A stretch of DNA of 52,025 bases, from the NCBI GenBank assembly GCA_020200135.1, contig JAIVJI010000101.1:1-52025 (forward strand), given 5' to 3'. This document shows positions 8,132 through 17,673 of the stretch, piece after piece; within the stretch, counting starts at the first letter, position 1, and the number at the start of each line of letters is the position of its first letter. The notes under the pieces are model-generated. The model did no database searches and was not told where the DNA came from. It saw only the letters and a program-made list of their open reading frames with translations. This stretch comes from Acidobacteriota bacterium. Lineage in GTDB: Bacteria; Acidobacteriota; Blastocatellia; Pyrinomonadales; Pyrinomonadaceae. The translations under genes were made by a program, and so were the position numbers.

Positions 8132-9442
8132 ATGAAGAGTCGGAGACACACGCCGCGCCGCGCCGCGCGGGAGCCGGACGGAGGTCTGCGCGCGGGGGCG
8201 CTGCTCGACGTGAGAATCGAGCGCATCCTGCCGGGCGGCGTCGGCCTCGCCCACGCCGAGGGGCGGACGCTCTTCGTCAGCCTCGCCGCGCCGGGCGACC
8301 TCGCGCGCGTGCGCGTCGAGTCGGTGAAGGGGCGCGTGGCCTTCGCCTCCATCGCCGAGGTGCTCGAACCCTCGCCGGTGCGTGTCGAGCCGCCCTGCCC
8401 CTACTTCGGCCGCTGCGGCGGCTGCGACTTCCAGCAGCTCGGCTACGAGGCGCAGCTCGAAGCCAAGGCCGAGATCATACGCGACTGCCTGCGCCGCGTG
8501 GCGCACGCCGAACCGCCCGGCGAGATAGTCGTCGAGCCGTCGCCGGAGGTCTGGCGCTACCGCTCGCGCGCGCGCTGGCAGCACGACCCCGTGCGGCGGC
8601 ACCTCGGCTACTACGAGCGCGGCTCGCACCGCGTCTGCGACGTGGCGGACTGCCCCGTCGCCGCGCCGCGCGTGGGCGAGCGCCTGCTGCGCCTTCGCTC
8701 GCTCATGGCCGAGGGGCTTCTGCCGCAGGCGTCGGAGTTCGAGGTGGTCGCGGGCGACGAGGGCGTCGCACTCGAACCCGCGGTCGAGACCGGCGACGAC
8801 GCCGAGCAGGTGCGCCGCATCGGCGGCGAGACCTACCGCTTCGACGCCGGCTGCTTCTTCCAGATCAACCACGCGCTGCTCGAACCGCTCGTCGCCGAGG
8901 GCTTGCGCGGCACGGGGCGAGAGAGTGGGAACGCCGCGGGCGAGGCGGGAGGCGACGCGGGGCCGAGGGCGGAGGACGCGGGCGGGACGGCGCTCGACCT
9001 CTACAGCGGCGTGGGCCTCTTCACGCTCCCGCTCGCGCGCCGCTTCCCGCACGTCGTCGCCGTCGAGGGCAACCCGGCCGCCGCCGCCTACGCGCGCCGC
9101 AACCTCGCCGACGCCTCGCTCACGAACGCGCGCGTCGAGACCTCGGCGGTCGGCGAGTGGCTCGCGCGCCACTCGGACGAACTCGGCCGCGCCGACTTCG
9201 TCCTCCTCGACCCGCCGCGCGCCGGGGCCGAGCCCGACACCGTCCGCGGCATCATCGCACTACGGCCGCGCCACATCTCCTACGTCTCCTGCGACCCCGC
9301 CACGCTCGCGCGCGACCTCCGCGCGCTCCTCGACGCCGGCTACCGCCTCGACTCCCTCCGCGGCTTCGACATGTTCCCCCAGACGCACCACGTCGAGACG
9401 GTCGCCCACCTCTTCAACTCTTTTGAAGAAGAGACGCCCTAG
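8132..9442 (+). CDS. rlmD: 23S rRNA (uracil-C5)-methyltransferase, RlmD/RumA family
   Basis: A 436-residue SAM-dependent enzyme that methylates a uracil at C5 in 23S rRNA (U1939 in E. coli numbering for RlmD). Parts in order: an N-terminal TRAM-like RNA-binding domain (about residues 25-85), the iron-sulfur cysteine motif CPYFGRCGGCDFQQL (about 89-103), a central RNA-binding part, then a Rossmann domain with motif I LDLYSGVGLFTLPL. Catalytic SCDPATLARDL carries the nucleophilic cysteine, and the C-terminal base is in HHVETVAHL. A 35-residue Gly/Ala/Glu-rich insertion just before motif I looks like a disordered linker. The RlmD, RlmC and RlmCD members are hard to separate by eye, so the exact target base is uncertain. 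Confidence 0.88.
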   Translation: MKSRRHTPRRAAREPDGGLRAGALLDVRIERILPGGVGLAHAEGRTLFVSLAAPGDLARVRVESVKGRVAFASIAEVLEPSPVRVEPPCPYFGRCGGCDFQQLGYEAQLEAKAEIIRDCLRRVAHAEPPGEIVVEPSPEVWRYRSRARWQHDPVRRHLGYYERGSHRVCDVADCPVAAPRVGERLLRLRSLMAEGLLPQASEFEVVAGDEGVALEPAVETGDDAEQVRRIGGETYRFDAGCFFQINHALLEPLVAEGLRGTGRESGNAAGEAGGDAGPRAEDAGGTALDLYSGVGLFTLPLARRFPHVVAVEGNPAAAAYARRNLADASLTNARVETSAVGEWLARHSDELGRADFVLLDPPRAGAEPDTVRGIIALRPRHISYVSCDPATLARDLRALLDAGYRLDSLRGFDMFPQTHHVETVAHLFNSFEEETP

Positions 9443-9489
9443 AGAAGTCTGTGAGATTCGGGAGACGTGCGCGCTTCTTAGCGGGCGGC

Positions 9490-11325
9490 TCAGTGCCGGA
9501 TGACGATGCCGCCCCCGACGGCGTAGCCGGGGGCGGGCGGGACTGTGTCGCCGAGACGGTCTGAGAGGATGCTGAGGGCGATGACGAGGCGCGCCATGAG
9601 GCGCGCCTCGTCGCGGTTGAAGCGGTCGGCCGTCGCCTTAGTGCGCTCGAAGTCGACGCGGGCGAGCTCGGCGAGCGCCTTGACGTAGCGCGCGTAAGCG
9701 CCGCCCAGCTCGCCCAGTCCCAGCGAGATGACCATCTCGCCCTTGCGGAAGATGCCGCCGCCCCGGCCGAACTTCTCAAGCAGCGCCGCCGCCGTGAGCA
9801 GGTCGTTCGCGTGGTCGATGAGCGGGTCGATCATCTCGAACGTCCTGGCCGGCTCGACCAGCGCGTAGCCGCGCGCCACCTCGAACAGCGCCTCGGTCTC
9901 GCGCTCGTTGTCCGGCTGACGGTCCACGAGCCCGCGCGCCTCCTCCAGCAGCTGCGACGCGGCCTTCCGGTCGCCCTTCAGCGCGAGGGCCACCGCCACC
10001 TCCGCCATCGCGCCCGCCCGCCTCTCCTTCGACTGGATGCGCGCGACGACCGCCTTCGCCTCGTCGGTGCTGCCCTTCTCGACGGCGCGCGCGACCTCTG
10101 CGCGTTCGACGTATGCCAGCACCTGCTCGCGCTGCTCGCCGCGCAGGTGCTCGGCGGCGACCTGTCGCGCACGCTCCACCTCGCCGGCGTTCATGTACTT
10201 CAGCGCCGCCGCGCTGTAGAACTCGCCGCGCATCTCGGCAGGGGCCTTCGCGGCCTCTTCGAGGATGGCTTCTGGCGGCTTGTTCATGACGGACTCGAAC
10301 TGCATCCAGACCCGCGCGCGCGGGTCGAGCGCCTTGTCCGTCTCGGCCAGCTTCGCGCGCACCTGCGCGGCGCGCGCCGGCACGCGCTTCTCAAGCTCGG
10401 GGAGCAGCGGGCGCAGCGCAAACATCAACCCGTACGCGCCCATCGCCGAAGAGTCCCTGAGCGCAGCCACCGACACGAGGTCGGCCAGCTCGCGCACGTC
10501 CGACTCCTCCATCACCAGCGGCTTCGGCTTCTCCGCCGGGCGCGTCGTCGGGGGCGGCGCGCCGCCCAGCGAACGCGACGCCGTCTGCGGCAGCAGCACG
10601 AGGCCGAGCAGCGAGACGGCGACCGAGAACGCCTCGCGCCCGCCGGAGAGGCTCTGCCCGCGCAGCTTCCCGACGATCTTGCCGGCCAGCTTCGTCGCCG
10701 CCTCAGCGTCCTTCCGCCGCAGCTTGTCGAGGACGCCGAGGACGCCGAAGGTGACGCCCTTGTCCAGGGTCTCCTCGGCCAAGCGCAGCAGGGCCTTCGG
10801 GTCGGACGCGGCCGCCTGCGCCACGATGGACTGTTCGAGCCTCAGCTCCGTGTCCGGGTCCGCGTCGGTTGCCGGCGCCGCGCCCTCTTCCGCCTGCGGG
10901 CGCGAGTCGCGCAGGAGTTCGAGCGCGAGTTGCGGGTCGCGCGAGGCGGCCGTGTTGAGCAGTTGCGCGCGAAGCTGCGTCAGCATCCACCCGGCGTGGT
11001 CGCGCCCCGTGCTGTCGGCGCCGCGCGCCGTGGCGACGTCGGCCGCCGCGTCGCGGAAGAGCGAGCGCGCGCGCTTCTCGTCGCGCGCCCAGAGGAGGTC
11101 CGCGGCCTGCACGCGGATGGCGGCGCGGTTCTCCGGGAGCTTGAGCGCCTGCACGCCCTGTAGCGTCTCTTCGAGGAGCACCAGCGCCTTGCGCTCAAGC
11201 TCCTTCCGCGCCTTCGCCTTCTCCTCGTCGGACTCCTTCGTGGCCTGCGGGAGCTGCGCGGCGACGTTGTTCGAGATTAAGAGCAGCGAGAGCGTGAGCG
11301 ACCTGAGCGACGTTCGGAGCGTCAT
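9490..11325 (-). CDS. Secreted helical-repeat protein of unknown function
   Basis: A 611-residue protein with a clear signal peptide (MTLRTSLRSLTLSLLLISNNVAAQ). The mature part is almost entirely charged, alanine-rich helices with TPR/HEAT-like spacing, e.g. WARDEKRARSLFRDAAADVA and KALAELARVDFERTKATADR. No catalytic motif is seen. The ATG at 11325 is preceded by AAGGAGT at the right distance; the frame opens 87 bases earlier, but that segment is the GC-rich promoter region. It is transcribed divergently from the amylase-family gene and ends close to rlmD, tail to tail. Similar long secreted repeat proteins are common in acidobacteria, where function is unknown. Confidence 0.8.
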   Translation of the reverse strand: MTLRTSLRSLTLSLLLISNNVAAQLPQATKESDEEKAKARKELERKALVLLEETLQGVQALKLPENRAAIRVQAADLLWARDEKRARSLFRDAAADVATARGADSTGRDHAGWMLTQLRAQLLNTAASRDPQLALELLRDSRPQAEEGAAPATDADPDTELRLEQSIVAQAAASDPKALLRLAEETLDKGVTFGVLGVLDKLRRKDAEAATKLAGKIVGKLRGQSLSGGREAFSVAVSLLGLVLLPQTASRSLGGAPPPTTRPAEKPKPLVMEESDVRELADLVSVAALRDSSAMGAYGLMFALRPLLPELEKRVPARAAQVRAKLAETDKALDPRARVWMQFESVMNKPPEAILEEAAKAPAEMRGEFYSAAALKYMNAGEVERARQVAAEHLRGEQREQVLAYVERAEVARAVEKGSTDEAKAVVARIQSKERRAGAMAEVAVALALKGDRKAASQLLEEARGLVDRQPDNERETEALFEVARGYALVEPARTFEMIDPLIDHANDLLTAAALLEKFGRGGGIFRKGEMVISLGLGELGGAYARYVKALAELARVDFERTKATADRFNRDEARLMARLVIALSILSDRLGDTVPPAPGYAVGGGIVIRH

Positions 11326-11486
11326 GACTTTACTCCTTCGTGCGAACCTGCCCGGAAGTTTGAGGCGGGGGAAACTACTCGCGCGGCGCGGCGGTACGGT
11401 GGGATTGTACACGAGTCCGGGCGAGGGAAGAACGCCGGGAAGAACGCCGGCCCGGCCGCCCGGCCGCCCCTCCGCGGTCTGTCAGC

Positions 11487-11515
11487 TTGACTCGCCGGCG
11501 CGGTTAACGTATGTT
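11487..11515 (+). promoter_or_regulatory. Sigma-70-type promoter for the amylase-family gene
   Basis: TTGACT at 11487-11492 and TATGTT at 11510-11515 are separated by 17 bp, the ideal spacing. It lies about 150 bases upstream of the ATG at 11664. Just before it, 11427-11450 is a perfect 12-bp tandem duplication of GAAGAACGCCGG in the divergent intergenic region. Confidence 0.5.
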
Positions 11516-11663
11516 GCCGTCCCAAATAAAGTTGGGCTGGCTGACAGAATTTGCGTTCGCCCGCGATGCTCCCACCCAGCCTTTTTAAAAGTAACCTTCA
11601 AAGAGAACAATGACCCCGGGCGCCGCCGTGCGTGCGAACGGGGTGGGCCTGAAGGAGTCCGTC

Positions 11664-14600
11664 ATGTCGTTCCCCAAACCCATCCGCCTCGCGGCCTGCG
11701 CCGCGGCGCTCGGGCTGGCCGCCGCCGCGCTTCTGTTCCGATACGACCTCCCGACGGCGCTGGCGTCGCACACGCCTGACCCTACGAGCGTCACCATCGC
11801 CGGCAGCCTCCAGAGCGAACTCGGCTGCACCGGGGACTGGCAGCCCGAGTGCAGCAGCACGCACCTGGGCTACAACGCGAACGACGGCGTGTGGCAGGGC
11901 ACCTTCGCGGTCCCGGCCGGCGCCTGGGAGTACAAGGCCCCCGTGAACGATAACTGGGGCGAGAACTACGGCAGGTACGCGCAGCAGAACGGCCCCAACA
12001 TCCCGCTCTCGCTCGGCGCGGCCGCGGGCGTCAAGTTCTACTACGACCACAAGACGCACTGGGTGACGAGCAACCGGAACTCCGTCATCGCGGTCGTGCC
12101 GGGCAGCTTCCAGTCGGAACTCGGCTGCGGGGGCGACTGGGACCCGGGCTGCCTGCGCTCCTGGCTCCAGGACCCGGACGAGGACGGCACCTACACCTTC
12201 GAGACGACCTCCATCCCCCCCGGCAGCTACGAGGCGAAGGTCGCCATTAACGAAAGCTGGGACGAGAACTACGGGCAGGGCGGCGCGCAGAACGGCTCGA
12301 ACATCCCTTTCAACGTCTCGGCCGCCGGCCAGAAGGTGACCTTCAGCTACGTCGCCTCCACGCACGTCCTGAGCATCACGACGACCGCCCCCACCCCCAC
12401 CCCCACGCCCGCCGGCGACATCAGCTGGGTCGGGCTGCGCCACGACACCTTCGACGCCTACTACCGCAGCCCGTTCGGCGCCGTCCAGGCCGGCTCGCAG
12501 GTCACGCTCCGCTTCCGCACGGCGCACATGGACGTGGACGGCGTGTCCGTCCGCGTCTACACCTACGACGCCGCGACCGGCACGACCACCGGCCCCGTAG
12601 ACCACCCGATGTCGTTCTTCCAGAATCTCCCCGACGTGAACCCGCAGTACGACGTCTGGACGCTCGCGCTCCAGACCCCTTCGACCGCGTCGGTGCTCTA
12701 CTACAAGTTCCGCGTCACCGACCAGGGCGACGAGGACTACTACAGCGACTTTTACGCGAACGACCACGACAACCTGAACCAGGGCGGGGAGGGCGCGCCC
12801 GCCGACTCCGAGCCGTTCCCGGCCTTCCAGCTCACCGCCTACGCGCCGGGCTTCCAGACGCCGGCCTGGCTCCGCGACGCCAACGTCTACCAGATTTTCC
12901 CCGACCGCTTCCGCAACGGCGACACGTCGAACGACTACTGCCGGCCGGGCAGCACCTCCGGCTGCCCCACCTTCTACGGCGACCAGACGCCGCTCCTGCG
13001 CGAGCCCTGGAACAGCGAGATCGGCGACCCGCGCCGGGACGGCCCCTTCCACGGGCAGTACGGCACGCAGTTTTATGGCGGCGACCTCAAGGGCATCGAG
13101 CTGAAGCTCGACTACCTTCAGTCACTCGGCATCGACGCCATCTACCTCAACCCCATCTTCAAGGCGCGCTCGAACCACCGCTACGACACCGACGACTTCC
13201 TCGAAGTCGACCCGGCGCTCGGCGGCGACGCCGCGCTGGCATCGCTCGCCGCCGAGGCCGAGCGCCGCGGCATGCGACTCATCTTCGACGGCGTCTTCAA
13301 CCACTCGTCTTCCGACAGCCTCTACTTCGACCGCTACCACCGCTACGCCTCCGACGGCGGCTGCGAGTCGCTGGGCTCGCCCTACCGCAGCTGGTACGTG
13401 TTCTTCAACGGCAACGTCCCGTGCACCTACACGGATTATGCGAGCTGGTTCGGCTTCGACGCCCTGCCGCTCTTCAACGAGAGCCCGCCCGTGCGCGACT
13501 TCTTCTTCCGCGCCGCGGCCGACAACGTGACGAAGCACTGGTACGACCGCGGCGCCGCGGGCTGGCGCTTCGACGTCGCCAACGAGATCAGCCACGCCTG
13601 GTGGCACGAGTACCGCCCCTACGCCAAGGGCTACAAGGCGGACGGCCCGCTCGTCGGCGAGATCTGGGAGGACGCGAGCCAGTACCTCGCGGGCGACCAG
13701 CTCGACTCGGTGATGAACTACCGCTTCCGCAAGAACGTCCTCGGCTTCGCGCGCGGCGCGGACTGGAGCGACAACGACAACCACGCCGGCAACGTCATCG
13801 TCGGGCTCACCCCCAGCCAGTTCGACCGCGCGCTCCGCTCGGTGCGCGAGGACTACCCGGCGCAGGCCACCGCGGCGATGCTCAACCTGCTCGACTCGCA
13901 CGACACCAACCGCTCGCTCTACGTCCTGACGGTGCTCGGCGACGACGGGACGACCGAGGCGAAGCAGCGTCTCAAGCTCTCGGCGCTCTTCCAGTTCACC
14001 TACCCCGGCGCGCCGATGGTCTACTACGGCGACGAGGGCGCGCTCGACTCGCCCTCGCTCGGCAGCGGCCCGAACGGCCCCGAGGACGACCCTTACAACC
14101 GCGCCCCCTTCCCCTGGGAGGACGAGGCGGGTGACGCGAACACCTACGGCCAGGGCTCTTTCGAGACGCTGCTCACGGGCGACGCGACCCCCCCGGCGTC
14201 CGACGACAACACCTACGCCTTCGCGCGCGCGAGCGGCGCGAGCCGGGCGGTCGTGGCGCTCAACAACGGCGCCGGCCCCAACACGGCGTCCGTCCCCGTC
14301 GCCGCGCACTTCGCCGACGGCACCTCGCTCGTCGACGTCCTGACGGGCGAGCCCTACAGCGTCTCCGGCGGCCACGTCTCGGTCACGCTCGCGCCGCGCG
14401 CGGGCGTCGTACTCCTGCCCGCGCCCGCGGAGGTAGACACGACCGCGCCCGCCGCGAACGTCTCGGCCAGCCCCGCGGCCAACGCCAACGGCTGGAACAA
14501 GACGGCGCCCGTCACGGTCAACCTGAGCGCGGCGGACGCGGGCAGCGGCGTGAAGGAGTTGCGCTACTGGGTCGGCGGCGGCAGCCCGGTCGTCGTCGCG

Positions 14601-15053
14601 GGCGCGGCCGCGAGCTTCCAGCTCGGCCAGCAGGGCGTCCACACCGTCCACCTGCGCGCCATCGACAACGCGGGGAACGCGAGCGTGGTGGCGAGCCTCG
14701 TCGTCAGAATCGACACCACCGCCCCGACCCTGTCGGCCGTGTCGGCGAGCCCCTCCGTGCTCACCGCGCCGAACCACACGATGCGCGACGTGCTGGTCAG
14801 CTACACCGCCTCCGACAACTCGGGGGGCGTGACCTGCTCGCTCGGCGTCGCGAGCAACGACGCCGTCAACGGCCTGGGCGACGGCAACACCGCGCCCGAC
14901 TGGCTGGTTCTCGACGACCACCACGTCCAGCTGCGCGCCGAGTTCGGGCGCGCGCGCATGGGGCGCGTCTACACCATCACCGTCACCTGCGCCGACCCGG
15001 CGGGGAACACCGCCACGCGCAAGGTGACGGTGAGCGTCCCGCGCGGCCGTTAG
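11664..15053 (+). CDS. Secreted GH13 alpha-amylase/pullulanase-family enzyme, multidomain
   Basis: A 1129-residue exported glycoside hydrolase expected to cut alpha-glucans outside the cytoplasm. It has a signal peptide (residues 1-35). Two successive X25-type modules follow (about 40-130 and 145-235), recognisable from the repeated SELGCxGDW and W(G/D)ENYG motifs seen in pullulanases. Next come a PTPTPTP linker, a neopullulanase-like N domain (to about 395) and the GH13 barrel. Catalytic residues are visible: nucleophile D637 in GWRFDVAN, acid/base E666 in GEIWED, and D747 in SHDTNR. The C-terminus has an all-beta domain and one or two Ig-like modules (RAIDNAGNAS). The start ATG at 11664 has a GAAGGAG site. 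Exact specificity (amylase, neopullulanase or cyclomaltodextrinase) is not resolved. The gene stands alone and ends at two strong hairpins. Confidence 0.9.
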   Translation: MSFPKPIRLAACAAALGLAAAALLFRYDLPTALASHTPDPTSVTIAGSLQSELGCTGDWQPECSSTHLGYNANDGVWQGTFAVPAGAWEYKAPVNDNWGENYGRYAQQNGPNIPLSLGAAAGVKFYYDHKTHWVTSNRNSVIAVVPGSFQSELGCGGDWDPGCLRSWLQDPDEDGTYTFETTSIPPGSYEAKVAINESWDENYGQGGAQNGSNIPFNVSAAGQKVTFSYVASTHVLSITTTAPTPTPTPAGDISWVGLRHDTFDAYYRSPFGAVQAGSQVTLRFRTAHMDVDGVSVRVYTYDAATGTTTGPVDHPMSFFQNLPDVNPQYDVWTLALQTPSTASVLYYKFRVTDQGDEDYYSDFYANDHDNLNQGGEGAPADSEPFPAFQLTAYAPGFQTPAWLRDANVYQIFPDRFRNGDTSNDYCRPGSTSGCPTFYGDQTPLLREPWNSEIGDPRRDGPFHGQYGTQFYGGDLKGIELKLDYLQSLGIDAIYLNPIFKARSNHRYDTDDFLEVDPALGGDAALASLAAEAERRGMRLIFDGVFNHSSSDSLYFDRYHRYASDGGCESLGSPYRSWYVFFNGNVPCTYTDYASWFGFDALPLFNESPPVRDFFFRAAADNVTKHWYDRGAAGWRFDVANEISHAWWHEYRPYAKGYKADGPLVGEIWEDASQYLAGDQLDSVMNYRFRKNVLGFARGADWSDNDNHAGNVIVGLTPSQFDRALRSVREDYPAQATAAMLNLLDSHDTNRSLYVLTVLGDDGTTEAKQRLKLSALFQFTYPGAPMVYYGDEGALDSPSLGSGPNGPEDDPYNRAPFPWEDEAGDANTYGQGSFETLLTGDATPPASDDNTYAFARASGASRAVVALNNGAGPNTASVPVAAHFADGTSLVDVLTGEPYSVSGGHVSVTLAPRAGVVLLPAPAEVDTTAPAANVSASPAANANGWNKTAPVTVNLSAADAGSGVKELRYWVGGGSPVVVAGAAASFQLGQQGVHTVHLRAIDNAGNASVVASLVVRIDTTAPTLSAVSASPSVLTAPNHTMRDVLVSYTASDNSGGVTCSLGVASNDAVNGLGDGNTAPDWLVLDDHHVQLRAEFGRARMGRVYTITVTCADPAGNTATRKVTVSVPRGR

Positions 15054-15063
15054 AGGTGAGCCG

Positions 15064-15090
15064 CGGCACGCGCCGGTCGGGCGCGTGCCG
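15064..15090 (+). terminator. Hairpin after the amylase-family gene
   Basis: A perfect 11-bp GC stem (15064-15074 with 15080-15090) with a 5-base loop begins 10 bases after the stop codon. The next bases are GAAGGCTTTG, so the U-run is short. It probably works as a terminator or 3'-end stabiliser. Confidence 0.6.
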
Positions 15091-15100
15091 GAAGGCTTTG

Positions 15101-15160
15101 AACACGTGGGCGCGGGGGCCCGGCCTTTGTCATAAAGCCGGGCCCCCGCGCCCACGTGTT
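15101..15160. terminator. Perfect 24-bp palindrome with 12-base loop
   Basis: Arms 15101-15124 and 15137-15160 are perfect reverse complements rich in G and C, with loop CTTTGTCATAAA. It stands 10 bases after the previous hairpin and about 100 bases before the peptidase gene. It could act as a terminator in either direction. Perfect conservation of both arms suggests recent origin or strong selection. Confidence 0.65.
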
Positions 15161-15261
15161 TAGCGGCCCGGAATTACTTCTTGCCCCGGCCGTCGGCTCT
15201 GTACTAAAGTCCTCACGCCGCAGGCCAATCAACCCAGACAAAACTTTTGCCGGAGGTCCCG

Positions 15262-17538
15262 ATGCGTCTTCTTCGCCCGCGCCCGCTCGCCGCACTCCTC
15301 CTGCTCTGCGCGCTCGTCACGGCGCAGGCCGCGCCGCCCGCCGGGGAGAAGCCGCTGACCGGCTTCAACGCCGAGGGCGCGGCGCGGCAGCGCGCGCTCG
15401 AAGCGCGTTTCGACTCGCAGCTGAAGAGGGAGAACCTGCGCGTGTGGATGAAGCGGATGAGCGCGCGGCCGCACCACGTCGGCTCGCCGCACGGGCGCGA
15501 CAACGCGGAGTTCATGGCCGGCCTCTTCCGCTCGTGGGGCTACGACGCGCAGATAGAGACGTTCGACGTGCTCTTCCCCACGCCGAAAGTCCGCGTGCTC
15601 GAGATGACGGCCCCCGAGCGCCACGCCGCGCGCCTCGGCGAGCCGGCGCTCAGGGAGGACGCGACCTCCGCGCAGGCGTCCGAGCAGCTCCCCGTCTACA
15701 ACGCCTACTCGGTCGACGGCGACGTGACGGGTCAGCTCGTCTACGTCAACTACGGCGTGCCGCGCGACTACGAGGAGCTCGAGCGGCGCGGCATCGACGT
15801 GCGTGGGAAGATAGTGCTGGCGCGCTACGGCGGCTCGTGGCGCGGCATCAAGCCGAAGGTCGCGGCCGAGCGCGGCGCGGTCGGCTGCCTCATCTACTCC
15901 GACCCGCGCGACGACGGATACTTCCAGGGCGACGTCTACCCGAAGGGCGCGTGGCGCAACGAGTGGGGCGCGCAGCGCGGCTCGGTCGCGGACATGCCCG
16001 TCTTCCCCGGCGACCCGCTGACGCCCGGCGTCGGCTCGGTCAGGGGCGCGAAGCGGCTCGAACTCAAGGACGCGCCGACGCTCACCAAAATTCCGGTGAT
16101 GCCCATCTCCTACGGCGACGCGCTGCCGCTGCTGCGCGCGCTCGGCGGCCCCGTCGCGCCCGCCTCGTGGCGCGGCGCGCTTCCCCTGACCTACCACCTC
16201 GGGCCGGGGCCGGCGACCGTCCGCCTCAAGCTCGAATTCAACTGGGACACAAGGCCCGCCCACAACGTCATCGCGCGGCTCAAGGGGAGCGAGCGCCCCG
16301 ACCAGTGGGTCGTGCGCGGCAACCACCACGACGCGTGGGTCAACGGCGCCGACGACCCCGTGAGCGGCATGGTCGCGCTTCTGGAGGAGGCGCGCGCCGT
16401 CGGCGAACTGGCGAAGACGGGGTGGAGGCCGAAGCGCACCATCGTCTACTGCGCGTGGGACGCGGAGGAGCCGGGGCTCATCGGCTCGACCGAGTGGGCC
16501 GAGACGCACGCCGACGAGCTGCGTCGCAAGGCCGTCCTCTACCTCAACTCCGACTCGAACGGGCGCGGCTTCCTCGGCGTCGGCGGCTCGCACACGCTTG
16601 AGAAGTTCGTCGGCGAGGTGGCGCGCGACGTGACCGACCCGCAAAAGAAGATTTCCGTCTGGGCGCGCGCGCGGGCGCAGAGGATTCTCGAAGGGGGCGC
16701 CGACGAGCGGCGCGAGGCGCGCGAGAGGGCCGACCTGCGCATCTCCGCGCTCGGGTCGGGGTCGGACTACACGCCGTTCCTCCAACACCTCGGCGTCGCC
16801 TCCCTGAACATCGGCTTCGGCGGCGAGGACGGCGGCGGCTCCTACCACTCCATCTACGATTCGTTCGACCACTACACGCGCTTCGGCGACCCCGGCTTCG
16901 ACTACGGCGTCGCGCTCGCGCAGGTGGCGGGGCGCGTCACGCTCCGCTTCGCCAACGCCGACACGCTGCCCTTCACGTTCGGCAATTTCGCCGACACCGT
17001 CTCGCGCTACGTGAAAGAGGTGGCGAAGCTCGTCGAAGACACGCGCCAGGAGATTGTGGAGAAGAACCGTCTCATCACCGAAGGGACTTACCAGGCCGTC
17101 TTCGACCCGACACAGGTTTTCGTCATCCCGAGGGAGGAGGCGCTCCCCGTCGCGCCCGACCTCACGCCGCTCCAGTCGGCGCTCGCGCGACTCCAGGAGA
17201 GCGCGAAGAACTATCAGGCGGCCTTCGACTCGCCGGGCGCGCGCGAGCGTCTGCGCTCGGCCGAGACGCAGGCGCGCCTCGACGAGGTGCTGATGAGCGC
17301 CGAGCGCTCGATGACGCGCGAGGCGGGGCTGCCGCGCCGGCCGTGGTTCAAGCACCAGATTTACGCGCCGGGCTTCTACACCGGCTACGGCGTCAAGACG
17401 TTGCCCGGCGTGCGCGAGGCCGTCGAGCAGCACAACTGGAAGGAGGCCGTCGAGCAGACCGCGCTCGCCGCCCAGACCCTCCAGCAGGTCGCCGCGCACA
17501 TCGACCGCGCGACCGCGCTGCTGCAAGGCGGCAGGTGA
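15262..17538 (+). CDS. Secreted M28-family metallopeptidase (glutamate carboxypeptidase II-like)
   Basis: A 758-residue exported peptidase with a signal peptide ending near AQAAPP. Domain order matches GCPII/transferrin-receptor proteins: a protease-associated insert (about residues 145-290; YVNYGVPRDYEELERRGIDV, KIVLARYGG), the M28 catalytic core and a C-terminal helical dimerisation domain. Zinc-site motifs are in place: GNHHDAWVNGADDPVSG (His and bridging Asp), CAWDAEEPG (catalytic Glu and ligand Glu), LNSDSNG (Asp) and YHSIYDS (final His). It should trim C-terminal glutamate or similar residues from peptides outside the cytoplasm. The ATG at 15262 has a CGGAGGT site; the frame opens 15 bases earlier. 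Apparently monocistronic. Confidence 0.92.
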   Translation: MRLLRPRPLAALLLLCALVTAQAAPPAGEKPLTGFNAEGAARQRALEARFDSQLKRENLRVWMKRMSARPHHVGSPHGRDNAEFMAGLFRSWGYDAQIETFDVLFPTPKVRVLEMTAPERHAARLGEPALREDATSAQASEQLPVYNAYSVDGDVTGQLVYVNYGVPRDYEELERRGIDVRGKIVLARYGGSWRGIKPKVAAERGAVGCLIYSDPRDDGYFQGDVYPKGAWRNEWGAQRGSVADMPVFPGDPLTPGVGSVRGAKRLELKDAPTLTKIPVMPISYGDALPLLRALGGPVAPASWRGALPLTYHLGPGPATVRLKLEFNWDTRPAHNVIARLKGSERPDQWVVRGNHHDAWVNGADDPVSGMVALLEEARAVGELAKTGWRPKRTIVYCAWDAEEPGLIGSTEWAETHADELRRKAVLYLNSDSNGRGFLGVGGSHTLEKFVGEVARDVTDPQKKISVWARARAQRILEGGADERREARERADLRISALGSGSDYTPFLQHLGVASLNIGFGGEDGGGSYHSIYDSFDHYTRFGDPGFDYGVALAQVAGRVTLRFANADTLPFTFGNFADTVSRYVKEVAKLVEDTRQEIVEKNRLITEGTYQAVFDPTQVFVIPREEALPVAPDLTPLQSALARLQESAKNYQAAFDSPGARERLRSAETQARLDEVLMSAERSMTREAGLPRRPWFKHQIYAPGFYTGYGVKTLPGVREAVEQHNWKEAVEQTALAAQTLQQVAAHIDRATALLQGGR

Positions 17539-17585
17539 GCGGAGCAGTTTAAAAGAGCGCGGGCGCCGAGGGCCCGCCGACCGTG

Positions 17586-17665
17586 GCGCCGCGAGGCGCG
17601 AAACGAGAGGGCCGCCACCCTCATCCTTGAGGTGGGCGACTCTCCCTGTTCGCGCCTCGCGGCGC
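17586..17665. repeat. Nested palindrome before comEC
   Basis: Perfect 17-bp arms at 17586-17602 and 17649-17665 (GCGCCGCGAGGCGCGAA and its complement) enclose 46 bases. That inner stretch holds a further imperfect inverted repeat (CGCCACCCTCA against TGAGGTGGGCG). It occupies most of the 135-bp gap and stops 8 bases before the ATG I chose for comEC. In RNA it would form an extended hairpin that could end peptidase transcripts or mask the comEC start region. Confidence 0.75.
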
Positions 17666-17673
17666 TTCTGACG

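Noticed and set aside
13122..15155. 677-codon minus-strand frame opposite the amylase-family gene
   Set aside because: This is an antisense shadow from high GC at third positions: Arg/Val/Gly-rich, without domains, while the + strand frame encodes a clear GH13 enzyme.
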